DNA of 64,000 bases from Spinacia oleracea. Taxonomy: Eukaryota > Streptophyta > Magnoliopsida > Caryophyllales > Amaranthaceae. The stretch spans positions 9,163,143-9,227,142 of the forward strand of contig NC_079491.1 of assembly GCF_020520425.1 (NCBI RefSeq), written 5' to 3'. The notes below the pieces were generated by a model. It was not told where the DNA came from. It saw only the letters and a list, made by a program, of their open reading frames with translations, and made no database searches. Shown piece by piece: positions 46,467-59,553 of this stretch; positions within the stretch are counted from its first letter, which is position 1, and the number at the start of each line of letters is the position of its first letter. Both the position numbers and the translations under genes were made by a program.

Positions 46467-48497
46467 CGATCCAACTCAAGATTCAAACTATACCCTAGTA
46501 AAAAAAAACGATTTAAAAATTGACCTAAATTCTGAATTTCTTCCAATCTAACACGAGTCAAGTAAAATTCGAAGATGTTAAGTTTTATCAAATGCCTATG
46601 TCATACATTAAAATTAAAATGATCAACGCTGACGTAGTTTTAAAAGACATTATCTCCCTCTTTAATGTTGATGAAAGCTATTTATATTAATCTATCATCG
46701 TAATATCTTATTTCAATGAGAACTATTGTGGCTCTACCTTAGTTCATGCCTTATGTATAAGCTGTCAAGTCCTCGATTTTAACCACTTTACCAAAACCGG
46801 CCTTATTATCTTAGTGGTATGCTATTACATTCTTGTAATTACCGATAAGTAAAATTAAGAAGATTAATAAGGGATAAAAGTTATTACTAAGAACTAACGT
46901 AATGCATACTTTTTTTGTTGTTGAAACTTATAAAATAAGTTTATACGAAGTATTAGATATAATTAAATTGCACCACCTATTAAACGTTTGACGTGCGCTA
47001 CGTGCGACAACATAGAAAACTTGTTGATTTTTTGGGGGGAAAAGAAAAACCAACAACAAGTTTTCTATTAATTAAGTATAGGTTTTTTATAGTTGTTGTT
47101 GATAACTATATACTTCCTAGAATATACGAAGTAGGTTTTTAATCTAGCTTGTGTATATATGTCGGTAATCAAGATTTAGTGCTCCTCCTATTTACTTTTA
47201 GTTTTAGCTTGGATAAATGCATTTATTCCCCCTTATTTATTTTCCTTAATAAATCTCCTTATAACCCTTGTTTCTCATTTTGTCATTTTCTTTGATTCTC
47301 CACCCAAAATTTTAAATGTTTTCAAACCTCATATTTTAATGTGACATTTAATAGCTGAACGAAGTAAACCTTATATGTTAGATCCACCGGGTCATTTTCG
47401 GGTTCAAGGGGGTGTATTCCTTTGGGTTTTTTTTTAAAGGATACAGAGTTCAATTTATTTAAATGGGTTACTACCAGTAACTTACTAGTAGTAACAAGGT
47501 TGATGACCTTTGATTTCAGTTATTTGAAAGGGATACAACAATAGCAGAAATGGTGGTTACCAAATGAAGCACGATGAAGATGATGTAGTATGATTTAAGT
47601 TTATTTACCTGCCAAATTAAACAAATAACACAAAGTAAAAACAAAAATGTCAAAATGAACCTCCTTTTACAATCAAAAAATTGTCAAATTACAATCTAAG
47701 GTTAAACATACGAGCATGGAAGGTGTTTGATTTTTGTTTTTATTTTATTTTACAGCAGATGAAAAACAAAAAGGGTTTAACTTTGGGTGAATGGATATTG
47801 AATGAATGACGTGTACCAAATTTTTTAGAGAGAAACTAAAAGCCCAAGTCCAAGTTTGCAAGTGTTTACCATTATAACAGGTTACCGGTTTTTGGGATTG
47901 TTAAAAGTCATTAGGGGTAAAAGTTTGGATTATTAAAAAAAAACCATAGTTGGGATTAATAAAAGTGAAACGTTCAAAGTTGGAATTTTTCCAGTCAATT
48001 ATTCCTATTACTTTTAGGTTTGATATTTTGTACACGTTTTTGTCATCTTGTATATCAAGTTTATTCTTTCATTGGATGTTTTCTCCTAGAGTCCTTGGAC
48101 ACAAATAAACACACCATATGTCCATATATCTTGCCACCTAACTTCTATTCTCCCTTTTCCTTTCTGGTCGAGTAAGTTTCTTATGACCTTACCATACTCA
48201 TAAGATCGAATATGTCAACAATAAAAAAAATATAATTATGTGATGACAAAGCGTAACTATTTGATAAGAAAGTATAATTATTTGATTGATCAATTATAAT
48301 AAATTGAACATAATTATTTGATGAAAATGTGTAATTATTTGGTAAGAAATTAATCTTATACATAAGACCATTATATAGTATAAGTTTTGTATTTCTTTAT
48401 TTTATTTCCATTTGCTCACAATATCTTTTTTACACTTAATTTCTTCATTCAAAGAAAGTTTCATTTTTCTAAAACCCGCTTTTTATCTCCTTTTATA
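46467..48497. other. AT-rich intergenic DNA with one strong hairpin
   Basis: No gene is seen in 2 kb. At about 47010-47070, ATAGAAAACTTGTTG and CAACAAGTTTTCTAT are perfect inverted arms around a ~30-base loop, perhaps the stump of a foldback element. Confidence 0.5.
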
Positions 48498-49689
48498 GGG
48501 TCTGTTTGGCAACACTAGCTGAAATTAACCTGAAACTGATAAGGCAACTGAAACTGATAAGGTAGTACCTGAAACTGATAAGGTGCTGAAACTGATAAGA
48601 TAGCTGATTATATTGTCCGTTTGGTAGAACTAATTTTATAAGTAACTGAAATTTGTAGTAGTTTGATTGACATTCTATATATTTTAACATCTATAATTAT
48701 TTTAATTGATGTATTACTCCATAAAAGTTAGTAGTACGAAATAGCTATTATTCTTAACTATAAATACTTCATGCTTTCAAAGTTAAAGATCCAAAATCTT
48801 ACCACCAAATCAATCACATTGCTTCAAGCACACCAAATATAAACAAGATTAACACTAAACAAACAAAGTTAACGTTAAACAAACAAAAATAACGCTAAAC
48901 CAAGCAAAATTAACACAAAAATAATTACCATCATCAGCAAAAAAGGGATATACAGGGTGGTCGCTTTCAAACACCATTATTCACCAAAATCATACCACCA
49001 AATTATTCACACTGCTTGTAGCAGACTAGCAGACCAATGACAAACACAATTAACACAAAAACAACAAAATTAACTCTAAACAAACACGATTAACACAATT
49101 CTGTTTTTTTTTTTTTTAGTTTTGTAATTGCGTCAATATATGTCCCAGTTTGTAAACAACTAATTGCAACAATTTCCCAGGTTGTAATCAACATTTTTTG
49201 GTTCTTTTAGTTGCGTCAGTGATCCCAATTTGTAATCAAATAATTGCAATAATTATAGGTTACGATTGAACCCAAAAAACTCCAAAACAACATCTAGATT
49301 TATAATTAAAAAAAAGATAAGAATCAAAGTAGTAAAATTGACAACAACTCATCATATAATTTACAATCAAAAATCAAATTCAAAGAAAAACAATAAGAAT
49401 AAAGAAAAATATAGAGAAGTAGAAGGAATCATCACATACCGAATACGACGTTTTATTATGGGTTTTTATTTTTTGAGGGTGATTCTATTATCAATTTTTT
49501 TTAAAAGAAAATAATAATTTCAGGAGCTGAAACTCAAACGTTAATCAGATTAACGTTTCAATATCAGTCACTTTTTCCACCTTATATTTTATTTCAGCTA
49601 CCTGCCAAACACTCCTAATTGTTTAAGGTGACTTATCATATTAGCACCTAATGATTTAAGGTGACTGAAATAGCTTACCAAACAGACCC
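48498..49689. mobile_element. MITE-like DNA transposon, 1.2 kb
   Basis: Inverted ends GGGTCTGTTTGGCAA and TTACCAAACAGACCC, with ATA on both sides. Next to each end lie GAAACTGATAAGG or GACTGAAAT repeats. GGGxCTGTTTGG ends with 3-bp duplications suggest a PIF/Harbinger relative. No transposase frame. Confidence 0.7.
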
Positions 49690-50074
49690 ATAGCTTTATG
49701 CATGGTATTATGGACATCCCCCAACAAGTTAAAAATAGATGGTTTGTGAAAACTTTAGGAATGTAGGTATGTCCGAGTGTATGTCCTAATTGCTAAAAAT
49801 AAAGCATTGGTTGGTTACTCCATCAAGGAATTGAACAAGAAAGGCAAGAAAAAGAAAATACGTAAATTACAACTAAAACAAAATTGAAGTGTGTTATTTT
49901 CTTAAGATAAAATACGGAAGTACCTTAACCCCAAATTTTGACAAAGTTTGGGTCCTTAACGTTACTTAATCAATTACATGGACGGAGACCGGGGTCATTT
50001 TTTTTTATAAAAGAACTGATATATTATTTTTAGTAAAGTAATAAGTAAAAATTACTGATTACATATATCACTAA

Positions 50075-50341
50075 CACTACAAGAATTTGTATCTTTAACG
50101 ACAACCTAATTACGACGGGTTAAAAATTCCGTCGCAAAATCCTTTTGCGACGGGGCTAACAACAAAACAATGACGGGAATAATCGTCGCAAATGTCTTTT
50201 ACGATGGGTTTACGACGGGATTTCTATTAACGACGGCCCCCTTTTATGACGGTTCGCGACATGAAATCCCGTCGTTAATCAACGATTATTGGCCTTTCGC
50301 GACGAGATTTCCCGTCGTTAATAGTACAATTTCTTGTAGTG
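50075..50341. mobile_element. CACTA-type MITE
   Basis: Ends CACTACAAGAATTTGTA and TTTCTTGTAGTG, TAA duplicated (50072-50074, 50342-50344). Same orientation as, and nearly identical to, 39612-39890. Confidence 0.92.
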
Positions 50342-50344
50342 TAA

Positions 50345-51139
50345 TGATCCTTGTCTTAGTGATTATTTCTTGTTTAATAAGTCATGTGGACATTTCGGTT
50401 AAGGATTCAAATCGTTATTTTATACAATATAACTAAACCTTTTTTCCGATTTTTTAATTACTTCTCGTCCCCAACATAAAATTTCTGACTCCGTCATTGC
50501 TCCATTAAAAAACATACAAAGTACTTATCACTGAGAATGCGATTTTAATTTTGAACTATCCTTATCATTGAGAATTACTCACTAGTTGCAATTGTTTACT
50601 TGTATTATTTAACTTATCAATCAATCATGAGAAAATAATTATTAAAATCAACTAAAATCGAAAATGTGAAAGTTAGTAATAGAGAGCAAAGGTGACAAGT
50701 TTGTTGCATGCTTTTGTTTTTCTTCTTTGTTGGCTACTTGCTTTTTCGTTGGATAAACAAGAGTCACAAGTTAGTAAACTTATATGCACATAAAGTCATA
50801 AACCTTATCTTGACGTGATCTACGGATGCAGAAAATAAACGTAGTACAATAATTGTCAATGAAGTTGTGATAGGGTCTATTCAATGGCTCTGAATTTAAT
50901 CGAACTTAACTTAATGAACCTAAACTGAAATAATAAACTGAATTTAATGGATATAAAATGAAGTGTAAACCAATACTTAAGCAGTTTGATTTCCATCTAA
51001 AATGCATGAACTTACTTTTATATGTATAATTTAAAATTTTAAGATTTTCAATTACTAACATATATACCATGAGTTGTCTACTTGTCCTACGTGTTTTTGA
51101 AATGCAAAGCGCGCTTGCTAGACTTACAACGCTTGAGCC
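50345..51139. other. AT-rich intergenic DNA
   Basis: No gene seen. Confidence 0.35.
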
Positions 51140-51551
51140 TGGGAGCTCGTTTGTTTAGAGGGATAGTGAGTGGAGATAAGAATTAGTTATCACAAGTTTT
51201 CCTTATCCCATGTTTGTTTAGATGGAATTGATGTTTTTGTAAGGATAAGGACAGGGATAAAAGAGACCCTTATCCCTCCAATTTTGTACCTGATGGGGGC
51301 AGGTACAAAGATGGGGATTTCTCATTAAAAGGTAAAATGACATTTCCACCCTTAAAAAAAGCTGATTTTGTTTCTATTGATAAACATTAAAAGGGTAATA
51401 TGGTAAGCTTGTTGTTTTATCCCTAATACATACCCACCATCATGCCAAACAAAGGATAAGGATAAAATTAATGAATTCCCATGATAAATTCCCTATCCTC
51501 GTCCCAATTTATATCCTTATCCTTATCCTTCTCTCATACCAAACGAGCCGT
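51140..51551. mobile_element. MITE with GCTCGTTTG inverted ends
   Basis: Left end GGGAGCTCGTTTGTTTAGAG; reversed right end CACGGCTCGTTTGGTATGAG. The interior has repeated TTATCCTTATCC and AAGGATAAGG near the ends. The target duplication is unclear. Confidence 0.55.
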
Positions 51552-54231
51552 GAGTCCTTCCATTATTTTTGTTCTTTTTTCTTATTTTTTTTCAACGTTT
51601 TACGACTTTCATTTACATTTTCTCTCTGACAAAAAAATTCAAAGACGAATTCTACTTAAAAAAAATAGTTAATTTGACCGATGGTGAAGCCAAAGGAAAT
51701 ATTTAAGTATGAAAATGTTAGTTTATACGGAGTAATCAATTATTTTAATTCCTTAAATATAGAGGATTATTACCCTGTATTAAGATTGAAAATTGATGTT
51801 GGAATCATTAGGGGGAAAAAATTGTTCTTCTTTTCAAAGATTTTGTGAGACAAAAACTAATTTAAAAACTAAAATTTGAACGACTCGGAATAGGTCATTT
51901 AGGAATTTTCAGCCTTGTGATATAACAAGTGAGAATAACTACGGTAAAACTTCTACACTTTCATTTTTCTTTAAACATCAACTCAATTTGCATTAATTTA
52001 AACAAAGTTTCTCAAATTTACAATAGTACTTTAAAACAAAGAAACTCGATGTTAATACTTGCCACCCTTTAAAATTTCATTTTTTTTAACTAAAAAGTAT
52101 TGTGACCCCTAATTCATATATACGAGTAGAATTTATAAGACTTTAACATTTAAAATATCCCCCATTCGCCAATGCTATTTCTCTTAATTATTTTATCGTT
52201 ATTTCAACTTCTATGTATATCGACCCTATTATCTAAAGGGGATTTTTATTTGTCGCACCATTCCGTTAAAATCGCCCCAATTTGTTGTGTAAATGTATAT
52301 TTTTGCCCTTTAAATTGATTTCACCCCTTCCCCTTATCACCCATTCCCTTCCTCATCCCTCCCCCCTTTCCCTGTACTTTACACAGACACCAACACCACC
52401 CCTGTAATTTACACACCACGTACCACCACCCTTGTACCTTAATTCGCCCATTCCTCCATCACCGCACACACACAACACCCCCTTTACTCATCCCTCCCCC
52501 CCTTTCCCTCCTTCACGTCGGCACCCCTGTCTACACCCACCACCACCACACCACCACATTTTCCCTCCATCACCGCACGACTGCTCCCTCTTCACCCATC
52601 ACCGCGCGCGAAAATACCACCACTACTGCTCCCATTCCAGTTCAAAATTCTTCACACCACCACTGCGGTTGCTCCTCTTCCGGTCCAATTAAAAAAACAT
52701 TAAAAAAAATTGAATTTCAAAGAAACTTTCCTCACACGGACTTTGCAAGGTGGACATGGGAGTGGCGCACGGAATTTACATGGCTTCCATGTCCACGGCA
52801 CAAATTACGTGCACCACTTCCATGTCTTCTATGCACAGATTTCACGCTAGTTATTTAATTACCGATGTATACCTGTTGTTAATATTCACAAAGTGGCTTC
52901 TTGTTTGAAAGACCTTTGCTTCCGACGAATCTCTCGGTTTCTTAACGAAGGATGGGTCTCATAAACATATTCTTGAAAGGACTCCTTGAGTACATACATG
53001 AAACTAACAACGTAATTAACACCCAACAACCTTTAAATAGATGTTTTTCTATCTTGTATTCCCGACTCCCCAATTACATGTTTTCTCGTTCACGATAGCA
53101 GGACCTAATTATCATTTGCATGAGTATTTATCCCCAACTCCAAGTCATCATTGACAACATGTTTGCATTTGCTATGAAGTTTTTTTGCACTGATCTTTTA
53201 CGTAAACCAATTTACGTAACATATTTTTATATCTTGGAGGAGAGTGCACATTAACGCACGGGCCAATAACTAGCGTGAAAAATAGTAAAACAGACTAAAG
53301 TACGACAAGTTTGTTGCATGCTTTTACTTTTTTTTTTCTTTTTTCTTTCTTGTTGGCTTGTTCGTTTCATTCATTCAAAAGACAAGAGTCACAAGATAAT
53401 GGAAAACAATATAAAGTTATAAAACCTTATCTTGACGATATCTAGATTCAAAAGTTACAATTATTCCAATCGGACTGATTCCGAAATTGTGATAATTCGA
53501 AATTTTGGGACCTAGCGAGTAAACTACTTCATAATCCGAATTGAACTAGTTTGGGTCGATTTTAGACTATTTTTGAAATGCTTTAGACATTTTTTTTTTT
53601 TTTTTTTTTTCAATTACTACCTAACTTTTAAGGGAATTTGTAAATATATATTACTACCTAGATTTTTTTAAAAAAAAATTAACAATTACAACCTAATTTT
53701 CTAACACATGATGTCAATTGCTACCTTAATCTATCTTCAGGCCAATTATGCCGACTAATGACATCATAATGACCCTAATTAGAAATTTCTCCTATGCATG
53801 CAATAATTATCAATAACGTTTTTGAATCAATTATTAACTTAAGCGGGGTGAGTATTTATATCAATTTTACATCCAAGTTACAAAGTTACGTTAAAAACCA
53901 TATTCATATACTTGGTATATTCTTTTTCTATCATGTACGGAGTACTCCATATAAATCAAATTCTTTAATTAACTTTTTTTTTTTTTGAGGGACTTTAATT
54001 AACTATTTTTACTATCATGTATAAATCAAATTCTTAAATTCATTTATCACAATTAGCATTTTTTTTTGAGGGACAAATTAGCGATTTTGAGGTAGCCCAG
54101 AGCCCCCGATACGTACCTTAGCTCAATCATCTTAAATTCTTAATCTCTTATTTATATGGTGCCATGCCATTGCATTTAAAAATCAGTGAATTTTTTAAAA
54201 AAACTAAAAATTAGTGTATTACTAGTATTGA
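51552..54231. other. Intergenic DNA, transposon-derived in part
   Basis: No convincing gene. 52320-52690 is C-rich (CCACCAC, CCCTCC) and gives chance frames. Near 53245-53273, GTGCACATTAACGCACGGGC then CAATAACTAG looks like a Helitron 3' end, but the next base is C and no 5' end was assigned. Confidence 0.35.
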
Positions 54232-55561
54232 AGCCCGTGCGATGCACGGGTTTGTCAATTTTCATACATATCATCGTATAGAAATAGGTATTTTATAAAT
54301 TATAAGTATAATAGAAAGTAGAATTCTATTGTATGCTTAATAATAGTTATTATGATTTAAATTTATGATATGAATTAATCCAAATATTGAAGGTTTAATA
54401 TAAATAAAACTCTATTACATATTTAATAATTATCTAGGCATAGAGTGTTTTATAGTTTTACGAATATGCATAATCTCTATAACGAATATGCATAAGTATG
54501 TAATGGTATAGAATGAAGAATTGTATAGAATGGTCACATAAACTCTATTAAGGATATGCATACGTATGCAATTGTATAGAATGAAGAATTGTAATTATAT
54601 CTACTTTTCTTCGTTCACTATTCTATCCACTCCCAATGGTATTTTTTCTTTGTGAAAATTCACTATTTGTAATTCTATCTTATTTTTTTAAATAGGATAA
54701 TTGTATTTTTTTCTGTTATTTACTTAGTACTTATTTATCTTTTTTATTCTTAGTAAAATTTATCTCTTATTATCTTTTATTAGGTGCTTATTTATCTATT
54801 TTTATTTTAATAATCTGAAATATATTATTCAGAGATTTGATGACATGGAAATAACGCATGCCCATCCAAAATAGTCCGCTATACTACGTATCAAAACTAA
54901 ACAACGCTTTCTAATACATATGAACCTAATACAAAACACAAATACGATAACTACTCAAGACATAGGCATTTAAGTTTATAGACATAGCAAAATCATGATT
55001 GACCAAAAATGTGTGATATGCCAATAGCCCATAAAGAGATTTATGAGAACAAAGCATATAAACTTAGACGACATGGTTAGCAAGATGTGTCACAGAAAAA
55101 CCATCAAAGAAACAACACAACATATCAACTGTTTCCCACGAATCAGAATTCACACCTTAAGCTTCATCCTCTCATGTTCTGAAACAATAAACAGACACCC
55201 AAAAATAACAACACTGGATAATAATCTCATTTGTCCCCGGGGTATAATTAACACCACATTGCGTCACATTGCATATTTTATCACAAAAACGTAGAAAGGA
55301 AGTAGGATAAATTCCCATCAAAAGCTTATATGTATATATATAAAAAGGTTGAAGAGAAGTAGGATAAATTTTAGTTGGAATCTATCTTATCATATTATCT
55401 ATCATCTTATCTTATTAAGTGGTCAATCATGGCAAGACTCTAATATTCTTTATTTAATTAATTAATAAGTTAATAACATGTGATGACGTGGAAATCCTAC
55501 GTGGACGCTCTAAATGTTCTCCAAAAAACTCTCCTTTATATATATATATATATATATTAGA
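54232..55561 (-). mobile_element. Non-autonomous Helitron, 1.33 kb
   Basis: On the minus strand it starts TCTAATATATATA after an A (55562 complement) and ends CCCGTGCATCGCACGGG hairpin, CTTCAATA, CTAG before T. The hairpin is a perfect palindrome-type stem 8 bases from CTAG. It has no coding capacity and shares ends with the concatemers at 25374 and 31553. Confidence 0.88.
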
Positions 55562-56361
55562 TTAAAACAAGTAAAAGATTAACAAGAATGTCAAAAAAAA
55601 AAAAGATTAATAACAAAAATTATGATTACATTGCATTGATATTTAGTGGAGTACACGTTTAGGTTTGATATTTTGTACACCTTTTGTCATCTTGTATATC
55701 CCACGTTTTTCACACCATATTGCGCTATCTAACTTCGATTCTTTCCTTTTTATTTAGCTTCTTTTCACCTCATTCTTATTGTTTATTAGATCAGAATAAA
55801 TCAGAAAAATCAGTCCAAGTTAATCCAGAAAAGTCAGACTAAACAGAATATAAAAGGATTTAATTATCACTGATCACATAGTCACATAAAACATTTAGAC
55901 GTAGGGCAGCAGACCAGATCAGACCAGACTAAATCAAACACAAAAAACTAAAAAGATCAGACAAAATCATGCGCAGAGAACAAAGTCTTAGTACCACGTA
56001 GTACTACTACATTGTTTCCAATAACTCACAATATTTGGTCTAATTTCTTCTTAAAAAGGTATTTCAGTAGCTTTTAATTCTAAAACAACTAATACGAAGT
56101 ATATATATAGCTTCATGTTAGTCAGGGGCGAGGCCGGGGGTGACTGGGTAGGCCCAAATCTACTCTTTTATTTTGGTATTTAAGGTATAGATTGCCCTCC
56201 TAACAAAAATTGACTGGCTTTGCCTCATTGCTAATTATATGTAAAAATTATTGTATTAGATCGGAGAAATTATTAAATAACGCGTATATCGCATGGGTGT
56301 ATAATCCAGTGACTAGTAATTACAATGAAAAATCTCCATTATATATCAAATATCAAATTCA
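55562..56361. other. AT-rich intergenic DNA
   Basis: No gene is visible. At 56120-56200, GGGGCGAGGCCGGGGGTGAC resembles the margin of a decayed transposon. Confidence 0.35.
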
Positions 56362-56478
56362 TTTTTTGGTTGCAAATGAGTCACAAGGGCAATAATAAAT
56401 TACATATGAGGGAGGAGATTCGAACCTGAGACCTATCATACACAGACCTTCAGTCTTAATTAACAATTGGGCTAAGAC
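56362..56478 (-). mobile_element. tRNA-derived SINE, minus strand
   Basis: Reversed, it reads TTAGCCCAATTGTTAATTAA (A box), then GGTTCGAATCTCC (B box), then CTCATTTGCAACCAAAAAA. This 3' end is shared with the SINE at 2021-2138. Target duplications are not evident. Confidence 0.7.
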
Positions 56479-57127
56479 ATCATTCGTAAATACCAAGTAT
56501 CATTGATTGGCCTAAATTGTGTGTTGTTTAAATTGTTCAGTTAAGGGTTTGTTGTGTTCGACTTATTTTAGACAAAGTAAATTCAGATAAATTCAGATAA
56601 GTTAAAATAATTTAAATTAAAAAAAAAAGTTTTTCCCAAATGTTTTTACACAAAAAAATAAGTTTATTTCATATAAGTTCAGATAAAATAAATTGACTAT
56701 AACGGAGTTAAGTTGAAATTAAAGTTCAATGATAGTGTTTTTGAAGGCTACAATTATCATTGTAACCATGAAATCTCTTATATGCATCCATGAACAAAGT
56801 GAATGAAAATACAATTCGTGTATCACTTTTTTCATTAGTAGACTTACATTAATGTTAAAATACAATTGCACTTGGTTAACCAATTTTATTTTCATATCTA
56901 AACTTACATTAATGTTAAATAATACTCCGTAAGAAAAAATGACACATACGTGGTACACAAATTATGGGACAAAAGATTAAGACTCGTCTGCCACTCTGCT
57001 TACTGATACCCTAGTAGGCTACTTAATAACAACATGTTTAAGATTAGTTAGTACTATCGTGGATAAAAAAATGAAGGTTGTTAGCCGGCCATGAGCTAAT
57101 TAGCATTTTTCTAGTACCTATTACTTC
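56479..57127. other. AT-rich intergenic DNA upstream of the knottin gene
   Basis: No gene seen; includes the promoter region of the gene at 57233. Confidence 0.35.
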
Positions 57128-57135
57128 TATATAAA
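57128..57135 (+). promoter_or_regulatory. TATA box of the knottin gene
   Basis: TATATAAA about 100 bp before the ATG at 57233. Confidence 0.65.
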
Positions 57136-57232
57136 GGCTTGTTTCTTATGAACTATACTCCATAATTAAACAACAAAAATCATAATTCTCCAAACCAAAA
57201 AAAAAAAAAAAAAGCAAATTTGATTTGTTTAG

Positions 57233-57505
57233 ATGGAGATTAAGGGAAAGTATGTGTTAACAATAGTTATGCTTATGCTAATTATAGTAATTACCTCTGC
57301 AAATACCATTGATAATAATGGTAATGAGCTTATTTCTCTACCATCAGCTGAAAACATTCTGGTGCAGCTTGGTCGTGTCATACTTCCTAACCATAATCTT
57401 GGTTGTGCTGCTTATTTTCAGTGGTGTGATGGGGTTGGCACCAAATGTTGCAATTTCTTGAAGTGTAGCCGACCCGTTTTTGGTGGCAAATGTTTAGTTG
57501 AATGA
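57233..57505 (+). CDS. Six-cysteine knottin-like secreted peptide
   Basis: A single uninterrupted 90-codon frame. Residues 1-24 are a basic start plus hydrophobic stretch ending TSANT, a clear signal peptide. Residues ~25-56 form a cysteine-free acidic or neutral spacer. The C-terminal ~34 residues carry C-x6-C-x6-CC-x4-C-x8-C (GCAAYFQWC, TKCC, LKC, GGKC), the inhibitor-cystine-knot arrangement. Similar six-cysteine peptides with antimicrobial activity are known from Caryophyllales (Mirabilis and Phytolacca types), so a defence role is likely but inferred; a protease-inhibitor or signalling knottin is possible. TATATAAA is well placed at 57128, and AATAAA lies downstream near 57796. The gene is the only clear plus-strand host gene, and it lies well outside the defensin run. 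Confidence 0.85.
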   Translation: MEIKGKYVLTIVMLMLIIVITSANTIDNNGNELISLPSAENILVQLGRVILPNHNLGCAAYFQWCDGVGTKCCNFLKCSRPVFGGKCLVE

Positions 57506-57869
57506 ATATGTTTAATGTTACTCCGTATTACGTAGTACGTACGTATAAATGTATAATATTGTTATTATGTTTGCGTGGACTCCTGGTAGCTGTTTTTGGG
57601 CTGGTTTGGTTCTGGACCGGTGCACAATCCTATAGGTGCGTGTGTCGGTGTGTCAGTGTGTGTGTTTGAGAAGTCATCAACTTTAAGTTGTAATGTTATT
57701 GGAGTGCCCTTATTAAGAGGTGTCTTCACCGCTCCCCTTGTACGTTGGGAAGTTATGGCGTACCTATATTTTCTACTTCTTTGTTTGTCACAATCAATAA
57801 AATACGGAGTATGATTTTTACATATACCTTTGTCTCCCTTTTTCCTTTTGGAAAAATTAGCAGCAACAA

Positions 57870-57871
<2 letters not shown>
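57506..57871 (+). other. 3' UTR and flank of the knottin gene
   Basis: The TGA at 57503-57505 is followed by about 290 bp to CAATCAATAAAA (57789-57800), a plausible poly(A) signal. Overlapping short frames are not convincing. Confidence 0.5.

Positions 57872-57915
<44 letters not shown>
57872..57915. repeat. (TA)n microsatellite
   Basis: About 22 TA units, directly before what looks like a transposon end (GGGAGAGATCATGTGAAAAT at 57917). Confidence 0.95.
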
Positions 57916-57919
<4 letters not shown>

Positions 57920-58742
57920 GAGAGATCATGTGAAAATAGGTCCTTATGTGAGTATACTACTATATATGAGAATGAATCTAATCCGTAGGATTAGATACGA
58001 TCTAATGGTTAGGATTAAATGATGAAACAACCATCCATCTTTCCTAAATAAAAACCACGTTTCTTTCATAAACCCCAACCACTTTCTCTCTCTAAACCTC
58101 CCTCTTCATTTTCTCCCTCTCGCGACTCTCTGTTCTCTCTCACCGTTTTCTCTCTCCTCTCGAAAAAACCACCATCGAAGCTCAAAGAACCGCTGATCAA
58201 CCTCCTTCATCGCCGGTGTATTGTTGATTTAAGGTAAATTCAATCTCAATTGTTCTATATTTCTTCTCTCCTTAAACAAATTTCCCTAATTTTAACCTAA
58301 TTTGTTCAATTGAGGATGACTGGAGCACAAAAAAAAAATATAAACGACGGAGATAAGAAAAATACACAAACTGTTAACCTAATTTCAAACTTCTTTCTTT
58401 GTTTTCATACATTATTGAAGTTAATTTTTGTTAAATTTTGATTTTCAGCAAAAAAAAAAGCACGACAAACTAGCAAACAATCCAGAGAATCCACAAGAGT
58501 AAGTATTCGGTGCTTAATTTTAGTGAAACTTATTTATTAATTTTCGAAATTTTTGTTATTATTTTCGAAATATTTCGAAATTGATTTTGTAATTATTTGG
58601 TCTGTGAAATTGTGGATGTTTCTAACGATTTTGTGAATTTTTATGTTCCATATATTTAATGTTTGTTGCAATTGTGGATGTTCTGAATTTTATGAACTTT
58701 TAGTATTTTTTTATAAGAATTTAATTTCTGGTTTTGAATTAA
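57916..58742. other. Transposon terminus and exon-like leader
   Basis: GGGAGAGATCATGTGAAAAT then AGGTCCTTATGTGAGTA resembles a DNA-transposon end. A CT-rich leader (58085-58160) and CGATCAACCTCCTTCATCG-like sequence followed by GTAAATTC and, later, AGAGTAAGTATT could be exon/intron pieces of a captured gene. The opposite terminus was not found. Confidence 0.35.
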
Positions 58743-59069
58743 CACAAATTCTTATTTATAATGGGTGTACAATAAATATTGTACACCGAAATAAAAGTTG
58801 ACTCAAAATGATTAAAAGTTACATTTATATGTGTAAAAGTTATCTATTTTTTAATGATAATTTTTTTCATTTGAATCAAAATTATTTCTTCCAAATCCCT
58901 AATAATGTATAAATTAATCATTTAACCCTTTAAAATGTTTATCTATCAACTTTTTATTTTTATAATATAAAAGTTACAGAAAAATAGGTTAAAGTTACAA
59001 AAAACTGCACAAAAGTTATCTTGGTGTACAATAAATTTATTGTACACCTTGTGCGCGCAAGACCTTTTG
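58743..59069. mobile_element. Mutator-type MITE, copy B
   Basis: Same ends and inner palindromes as 38109-38431, here with a perfect 9-bp duplication TTGAATTAA (58734-58742, 59070-59078). Confidence 0.88.
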
Positions 59070-59553
59070 TTGAATTAATTTGAGAATTTCAAAATATTTC
59101 GTTATTTTGATATTTTATGATGTTCTAAAAGTAATAGTTATATGTTCTGAATTTTTAAACAGAGAAAATGAGAATAAACACGCCAAAGCAACGTAGCCAA
59201 TCGTCCGCCATCACTTATGAACGCAATAATGAACAATTTAGAGTAATATTTTATACTCTCAATACTTCAGAACATGAAGGTTAAGAATTTAGAACATCAT
59301 AGCTCACTATGTAGAACATCATAACTCACTGTGTAGAACATCATATCTCGCTGTGTAGAACATCATAATTGCATATGTTCTAATTATAAGTACACATGTT
59401 TTGAACTTGATGAGATTACTTCTATAGGCTTCTGCATCTATGTTTTTAGTGACATTTTCTGAAGACTAATGTGGGTACAAAGATGTAGGCTCATGTTTTA
59501 TGCTTATAGTGCATTTGTTATTGACCAGTCTATATTAGTGGTTATATTTTTTT
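59070..59553. other. Intergenic DNA with scattered AGAACATCATA repeats
   Basis: At 59280-59365, TAGAACATCATAxCTCxCTGTG repeats about four times. No gene. Confidence 0.5.

Noticed and set aside
46337-46591. Poly-leucine frame
   Set aside because: Translation of the AAT microsatellite.
52432-52692. Pro/His-rich 86-codon frame
   Set aside because: Product of a CCACC-rich tract, no supporting signal.
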